Assembly (NCBI GenBank): GCA_963786975.1
Contig: CAWBBE010000004.1
Location: 248,001-312,000, forward strand
Direction: 5' to 3'
Source of the DNA: Palsa-506 sp963786975
GTDB taxonomy: Bacteria > Actinomycetota > Actinomycetes > Streptosporangiales > Streptosporangiaceae
Length of the DNA: 64,000 nt
The translations under genes and the position numbers were made by a program. The notes beneath the pieces are model-generated. The model was not told where the DNA came from, ran no database searches, and worked only from the letters and a program-made list of their open reading frames with translations. This document shows, piece after piece, positions 58,564 through 64,000 of the stretch (its first letter is position 1; each line of letters starts with the position of its first letter).

Positions 58564-58995
58564 CTAGTCGTCGCCGGCCCGGCGCAGCCGCTTGACCTGA
58601 GCGCGGCGCTGCTTGTCCGCGAGCCGGCGCTCGCGTGCCGCCCGGCTCGGCCTGGTCGGGCAGCGCCGGCGCGGCGGCGGGGCGGTCGCCTCGGTCAGCA
58701 GCGCCGACATCCGGCCCGCCGCCGCCTGCCGGTTGCGGAGCTGGGAGCGGTGCTCGGACGCGGTCACCGTCACGACGCCGTTCACCAGGCGGCCAGCCAG
58801 CGCCTGAACCGCCCGCTCCTTGAGCGCGGGCGGAAGCGCGTCCGACCCGGCGAGATCATAGGACAGCTCGACCCGGCTCTCCGTCGTGTTCACCGACTGG
58901 CCGCCCGGGCCCGGCGAACGGGAAAACCGCCAGGAAAGGTCATCCGGCGGGATCGCCGCCCCGCGGACGCTGACCGCGAAGCTGTCGCCGCTCAC
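58564..58995 (-). CDS. arfB: ArfB-type peptidyl-tRNA hydrolase (stalled-ribosome rescue)
   Basis: 143 residues from GTG 58995; the frame extends to 59091 but that part looks non-coding. The catalytic GGQ is in WRFSRSPGPGGQSVNTTESR near residue 31. The RF-1 fold follows (VELSYDLAGSDALPPALKER, GRLVNGVVTVTASEHRSQLR NRQ region) and a basic tail (AARERRLADKQRRAQVKRLR) that inserts in the mRNA channel. It releases nascent chains from ribosomes stalled on broken mRNA. Convergent with the esterase gene, 15 bases apart. Confidence 0.9.
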   Translation of the reverse strand: MSGDSFAVSVRGAAIPPDDLSWRFSRSPGPGGQSVNTTESRVELSYDLAGSDALPPALKERAVQALAGRLVNGVVTVTASEHRSQLRNRQAAAGRMSALLTEATAPPPRRRCPTRPSRAARERRLADKQRRAQVKRLRRAGDD

Positions 58996-59214
58996 CGGGC
59001 CGTCCCGCCGTCGTGCGCCATGCTTCCTGCCTACCACGCCAGCCGCCTGCTGGAGATCCGCTGGGTCCGGCGCGGGCGGCCGGTACACCATTGCCCAGAC
59101 AGCAAACCGGGCCGCGCACCGGCCCGATGAGCGATCCCGCTCGGGTGGCCGCCAGCGCCAGCCAGGTGCGCCGGCTGGCTGGCGGCGGCTGGCTGGCGGC
59201 GGCTGGTTAGCGGC

Positions 59215-59814
59215 TCAGCGGGCTGCGGTCCTGGCCCGCAGCATCGGCAGCGCTAGCGGGACGACGGCGACGATGGCGCAGATGAGCCCGAGGAAGGCAC
59301 CGAAGCCCCAGCCCACCGAGATGTTGACGAAGCCGTCTCCCGTTCCCGGCTTGAACAGGAAAGCGAGGAGCACCAGGAGCAGGTTGATGCCGGTAAGGCC
59401 CAGCAAGAGCCGCGCCGGGCTGACCGGCAGGTTAAACGGCAGCGACTGGAACCCGGCCTGGAGAATCAGGAATGCCACCACCGCCAGGGCAATGATGAAG
59501 ACGATCCACAGGTAGCCGTGCCCGGTGGTGCCGCTTGCCGAAGCGCTGATCGGACCGGCGCTGACCGTGTACCACGGCAGGAACAGCGAGATCAGCAGCA
59601 GCAGCGAGGCAACGCCGACAATCTGGTCATCTCGTGACCAGCGCTTGGCGTCGAAGCTGAATACCGGGGCAGTTGCCGCCGCTGACGTCCCGCTTGCTCC
59701 AGCGGCATGCTGAGGGCCAGTTCCGTGGCCTGCGTTGCCGGGCTGCCGTGCTCCGCAATTGGAGCACGCAGCCGACCCTGCGGCGACGTTGCTGCCGCAC
59801 TGCGAGCAGATCAT
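59215..59814 (-). CDS. zinc-ribbon membrane protein
   Basis: 199 residues from ATG 59814. The N-terminal zinc ribbon (MICSQCGSNVAAGSAACSNC) has two Cys-x-x-Cys pairs. A Gly/Ala linker (25-55) leads to four membrane helices: about 65-82 (IVGVASLLLLISLFLPWYTV), 97-118 (YLWIVFIIALAVVAFLILQA), 135-155 and 170-192. No enzyme motif is visible. This architecture is common and uncharacterised. The gene stands alone; 201 bases upstream, to the LAL regulator end, hold no gene. Confidence 0.8.
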   Translation of the reverse strand: MICSQCGSNVAAGSAACSNCGARQPGNAGHGTGPQHAAGASGTSAAATAPVFSFDAKRWSRDDQIVGVASLLLLISLFLPWYTVSAGPISASASGTTGHGYLWIVFIIALAVVAFLILQAGFQSLPFNLPVSPARLLLGLTGINLLLVLLAFLFKPGTGDGFVNISVGWGFGAFLGLICAIVAVVPLALPMLRARTAAR

Positions 59815-60015
59815 GTTTGTCCGCCTCTCGAATTGGCCGGAGCCGCGCTCCGTGCCGTCCCGTCAACCCTTGCTGCCTGTCGCCACCGCCCACAGCTGTG
59901 TTGGCGAGCACTCGGCAGGCGCCGTAGCGGGAAACAGCGCCGCGGCAATCTTCGCCGGTCAGTGCAAATCTTTCGATAGCGCCACCCCTAGCATCAGCCC
60001 TAGTTTTGGCCCCAG

Positions 60016-63000
60016 TTATCGCTGTCGGAGTCTGGCTATGTCCTCAGGCCTGAGGTAGCGACCGTGGTTCGTCGCCTGCGGCGCCGCGGCGTCCGGATGG
60101 TCGCCGAGGCATTCGGCCAGGGCACGGCGGGAGCGAATCCCGAGCTTGGTGAAGATATTGCTGAGGTGAAACTCGATTCCCTTGATGCTGACGTACAACT
60201 CTGCCGCGGCTTCCCGGTTAGAGCGGCCCGCGGCGACGAGCTGCGCCACGGCCAGTTCGCTGGCGGTCAGGCCGAGCGATCCCTGGCCAAGCGATTCCCG
60301 GGGGGATGAGCCATGGCCGGTGGCGGCCAGGCTGGCTGCGGCGTGGCTGGCTGTTTCATGGCGTGCCGTTGCATCGCTGGCCGTTGCATGGCCGGCTGTT
60401 GCATGGCTGGCGGCGGAATGATTGACGCCGGGCCTGATCTGGACGCCGCATGCGGCGAGCTCCTGGTCGCATGCCGACACATACGGCCGCGCGCCCAGCC
60501 GGGCCAGCCGCCCGCGGGCCGAGCGGAGCCGGGCGATAGCCTCCGCCCGCCGCGCCGTCTGGCGAAGCAGCCTGGCCTCGGCCAGTTCGAGCTGGGCGAG
60601 CAGCAACGGGCGGTCCGCCCGGCGTGCGTACTCCCAGGCGGCGGAGAAAACCTGTGCCGATCTCGCGGAGTCGCCGCGGCTCGCGGCCAGCTCGCCGTGC
60701 AGCCGGGCTGCCGTTATCCGGGCCGGCGATATCAGGGCAGCGGATATCGGGGCACCGGATATCCGGGCAGCGGGTATCCGGGGCGGCGGCAGGCTCGGCG
60801 CGGGGACGGATGCGTCGATCTCAGCGAGGGCCGCGCCGGCATCGTCAAGCCGGCCCAGCGCGATGAAGGCATCGGCCTCGAACGGCCGCCAGTCGTGGAT
60901 ACCGAGGCTGCCGAACGCACCGGCACGCCCGGTGCGCCGCACTGCATCCGCGGCCCGGAGCACCTCCTCATGATTGCCTTGAGCCGCGGCCAGACCCGCC
61001 CGCGCGGCTGCCCAGGCGGTGATCCCCAGGCCTGAGCCGGCTGCGCGCGCCGCATCGCCTGCCGCGTCTACGTGCGCGGCCGCGACGTCCCACGCACCCC
61101 GCCCGGCCGGGACGAGCGAAGCGAACGCGTGCGCGAAGCTGAAGTCGGCGATGCTCCCGGATTGGCCGGCAATCGTGACAGCCTGCTCCGCGTGCCGTGC
61201 TGCCTCGTCCCAGCGGCCAAGCCGGTACTCGGCTTCGGCCAGGTATCCCAGGCACCGGCACGGATACCGGATTGCCGCGCCCGAACGGAGCCGCCGGCGG
61301 CCAGCGACAGGTCGGTCACCGCAGCCTCGAGATCCTCCAGGATGACCCGCACCATCCCGCGGGCGACTAGGAAATCGGTCTGGCTGAGCGGAACCTCGGC
61401 ACCGCAGGCCGGCCAGGATTCCAGTCTGGCCAGAGCTTCCTGGCCGCGCTGGGCGTAGGCGAGCGCCAGCGACAGCTCACACAGGGCGTGCTGGCGGCGC
61501 GCGAGGTCGGCGGGCCGGGCAGGACCAGCGGGCCGGGCAGGACCAGCGGGCCGGGCAGGACCAGCGGGCCGGGCGCCGGCCCCGGCGGCCGCGCGCTCCC
61601 CCCATTCAACCGCCTCGCTGAGCAGCCCTGAGTTCAGGCAGCAGGCCAGCAGGCCGGTGGCGGCCTGGGCACCGGCCTGCGGGTCGAGCGCCGGGTCATG
61701 AGCCTGCCAGGCATCGGCGAGCATCGCTTCCGCGCTGGCCAGCCTGCCCGCAAGCAGATCGAGCTGGCCGAGGATCACGCTGCGCCGCGGGCTGGGTGCG
61801 GTCTCGGCAACCCGCGGGGCGAGCGCCTCGGCCTCGGCTACCGCGCCACAGCTGAGCAGGACGTCCGCGGCATCCAGGATCAGCCGGGCAGAATCGGCCG
61901 GCCTCGGGCTGAGGACCGAGGCATGCGCCAGCCAGGTTGCCGCCTGCATCAGCTGGGCCCGGCAGGCAACGCCGGCTCCTGCCGCGAAATCTGCCGCTCG
62001 CCAGCCGGCCGCCTCGATGTCCGCGGCCAGCGGTGCATCGGGACCGGCCGCGGCGGCAACCCGGTGCCGCAGCGCGTCGTCGTGCCCGGCAAGCGCGGCC
62101 GCCCGCAGATGCAGCCGCCGGCGCCGGGCTGGCCCGGTCTCGTCGTAGATCACACGATGAGCCAGCGGATCGGCGAACAGCAACCTGCTACCTGACCCGC
62201 GCACCTGCTCGGCGGCCAGTCCCGCTTTGGCCAGCTCGTCCAATGCGGGCGCCGGATCATCCAGGCCGGCCAGTGCGGCCGCCATTGCCAGGCTGCATGA
62301 GCGGCCGATGATGGCGGCCGCGGCGGCCAGCGCACGGGCTGGCGGTGTCAGCGTGCCGAGGCCGGCTAGCAGGGCGGCGGCCAGCTGATCCGGAACCGGA
62401 ACGGGGTCGCCAGGGTCGTCCCAGGACTCGACGGGGCCTTCCTCCAGCACGGCACGGCAGTAGCCGGGGCTGCCTCCGGTGTGCGACACAAGGCGGGACG
62501 CGGCTCGGTAGGAGAGTTCGCCGACACCGATCGCCGACGCCAGCAACTGAACCTCGGGTACGGTCAGGCCGCCAACGCGCAGCCTGGTGGCCCGGTGGTC
62601 GCCCGCCGCGAAACGGCCCCATCCGCCGCCCAGCAGGCCAAACTCGGCCGGCCTGACGGAGAGCAAGCCGAGGAACGCCTCGCCGTGCATCCTGCGCAAT
62701 GCGAACAGCAACGCTGCTGCGGATCCAGGATCTGCCCAGTGCAGATCATCGATCGCCAGCACGACAAGGCCGCCGGTGCCGCTGGCCTGGCCAAGCAGCA
62801 TGGCGAGATCGGCACCTGCGACCAGGTGGTCGGCCGATGCCGGCGGCGCTGCACGCGCACCTAGTTCAGCGCTGGCCAGCAATTGCCCGATCAGCCCGTA
62901 AGACATCGGCAGCTCGGGCTCCGCCCCGCTGCCGCGGATCACGCGGGTACCGGGAAGACTCTGCAAGAACCTATTGAGCAGCGAGGACTTTCCTGCCCCG

Positions 63001-63131
63001 GCACGTCCCTCGATGAAAACTACGCATGGCTCACCACTCCTGGCGGCGATCGCGCAACGGTCCAGGACCGCCTGCTCCCGTTCGCGGCCGACGAACGGGG
63101 CGTCGGATCCGGTCACGGACGATGCAGCCAT
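60016..63131 (-). CDS. LAL-type LuxR regulator with AAA ATPase domain, frameshifted near 61275
   Basis: About 1037 residues when corrected, from ATG 63131. Walker A EGRAGAGKSSLLNRFLQ near residue 45, Walker B VVLAIDDLHWADPGSAAALL near 124, then TPR-like helices. The frame is lost after SVRARQ near 61290; a -1 frame carries LGYLAEAEYRLGRWDEAARH and continues to LLRAADAVRRTGRAGAFGSL and the LuxR domain (LTASELAVAQLVAAGRSNRE, GIEFHLSNIFTKLGIRSRRA) with stop at 60016. One missing base explains it. Three slippage-type repeats lie inside: GPARPA near 61510-61575, ISxA near 60730-60790, and SHATAGHAT near 60345-60425. Regulates unknown genes. Confidence 0.85.
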
Positions 63132-63299
63132 TTGCCGAGGGTAGCGCCGCCGCAAGTGAGTCGCGCGACGGATGAGGAAGCGCTGGCCGTCTTCTGGCTG
63201 CGTACCTTTCTGACGGCTTTCTGGCGGCGTGCCTTTCCGGCGGTGCGCCGAGTCCTACCATGAGGCATTGCCCGCGCGCGGAAGGCCGAGGACGAGCAG

Positions 63300-64000
63300 A
63301 TGCCGGGATCCAGGGATGTGCCCAGCATCGACGGCAAGCCGGCCGCGGGTCAGGACGACGCGTTACGGCAACGGCTCAACGGACTGGCTGACGGGCATCC
63401 TTCATCGTCCCGGAACGCGGACGGCAGCCCACGGCCGGAACCCGTCAACATGAAAGCGTTCGAGACCGGCGACGAAACTGGCCCGCCGTCCGCTCCGGCC
63501 GGCGCCGCCAGCCCGCAGTGGCGCGCGGAGTTACCGCGGCTGCAAGGCCTATGGGAGCGCCACCAGGGAAACTGGCCAGCGGAGCAACGACCTCCAGTCG
63601 ATCGGTCAACCGACGAGGAAGGCTCCTGGCGCGGAGATGGTCCCCGCCAATATCTCAACGCCGAGGAGAATCTTGCAGCCGAGCATGGGCTCGATCGGGT
63701 CAACGATAACGAGCTCAAACTGACCGGAATGCTGCGGACCATAGAAAGCGAGGTACCAGGCACGCGTCTCGTCGGACTGGAGCATCGGCTCAAAGGTATG
63801 GAGCGATTCAAGGAGAAGGTCGCGACCGAGTTGCGGGCGAAGCCTGAGCGATCCATTACAGAGATCATTGGGCGGATGGCCGATACGGTCAGGTACACAT
63901 ACCAGTGTGATAAAAGTAGCTATGTGGACACCTACGAGAATATATGTGAGCTCCTGGAAGCCCGAGGGAATGAAATGACAGTTTGCCGAAATTACTGGGG
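63300..64000 (+). CDS. probable RelA/SpoT-like nucleotidyltransferase effector, cut by the right edge
   Basis: At least 233 residues from ATG 63300, with GAGG eight bases upstream; the frame is open to the edge. No signal peptide. Residues 1-75 are low in complexity and include GLADGHPSSSRNADGSPRPE, a linker type I associate with actinobacterial polymorphic toxins. The second half has HGLDRVNDNELKLTGMLRTI, then GLEHRLKGMERFKEKVATEL, which fits the RxKxxx(S/R)xxxK ATP-site pattern of RelA/SpoT synthetases, then IIGRMADTVRYTYQCDKSSY and LLEARGNEMTVCRNYWG. GC falls towards the edge. If right, it would transfer pyrophosphate to nucleotides or RNA. The catalytic Glu and immunity gene would be beyond the edge. 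Confidence 0.6.
   Translation, partial: MPGSRDVPSIDGKPAAGQDDALRQRLNGLADGHPSSSRNADGSPRPEPVNMKAFETGDETGPPSAPAGAASPQWRAELPRLQGLWERHQGNWPAEQRPPVDRSTDEEGSWRGDGPRQYLNAEENLAAEHGLDRVNDNELKLTGMLRTIESEVPGTRLVGLEHRLKGMERFKEKVATELRAKPERSITEIIGRMADTVRYTYQCDKSSYVDTYENICELLEARGNEMTVCRNYW

Overview
The window is a chromosomal segment of a very GC-rich actinobacterium. This rests on strong third-position G/C, frequent GTG starts, and families typical of the phylum: LAL-type LuxR regulators, XRE/DUF5753 with DUF397, CGNR zinc fingers, class F sortase with DUF4397, ECF sigma factor with SnoaL tail, and NarL two-component pairs. A genus cannot be assigned from the sequence alone. No rRNA, tRNA, CRISPR array or intact insertion sequence was seen.

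Layout. 0-16 kb: a LysM protein with an unusual leader, a GH26 mannanase lipoprotein, a SIMPL protein, SixA, an overlapping receiver/kinase/NarL regulator set, a broken MddA-like methyltransferase, a deleted hydrolase-LuxR gene, an M20 peptidase, hydrolases, a large LuxR regulator and two secreted proteins. 16-31 kb: a CGNR regulator divergent from a shortened EamA transporter, an SDR, an FHA membrane protein, a cupin, a heavily frameshifted DHA2 transporter/kinase pair, two lipoproteins, a TetR/membrane pair, and a sigma factor with a VOC protein. 31-43 kb: a LigD-type ligase, an amidohydrolase, a sedolisin protease, an XRE + two DUF397 cassette with paired palindromes, and a TetR-allantoinase-allantoicase operon. 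43-52 kb: cspA with two tandem hairpins, a broken CGNR gene, a TPR/membrane/ectodomain + DUF4397 + sortase cluster, a second SIMPL protein and a DEAD-box helicase. 52-64 kb: an SDR, a GH9 glycanase, an AlkA-type glycosylase, DUF1697, a beta-lactamase-fold esterase, ArfB, a LAL regulator, and a gene running off the right edge whose C-terminal part looks like a RelA/SpoT-type nucleotidyltransferase.

Secreted degradation (GH26, GH9, sedolisin, lipoproteins) and surface display (sortase, DUF4397, LysM) fit a soil saprophyte. The allantoin genes point to ureide use as a nitrogen source.

Two things set the window apart. First, many reading frames are broken. In the 24.7-26.05 kb stretch every clear break is one extra base, and removing nine of them restores a complete kinase-like protein. 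This looks more like a local sequence-quality problem than decay. Second, several strong inverted repeats lie between genes: a 24-bp palindrome at 22491, a 21-bp-arm AT-rich repeat at 52767, two copies of one hairpin at 31337 and 38595, and a repeated palindrome before the XRE gene.
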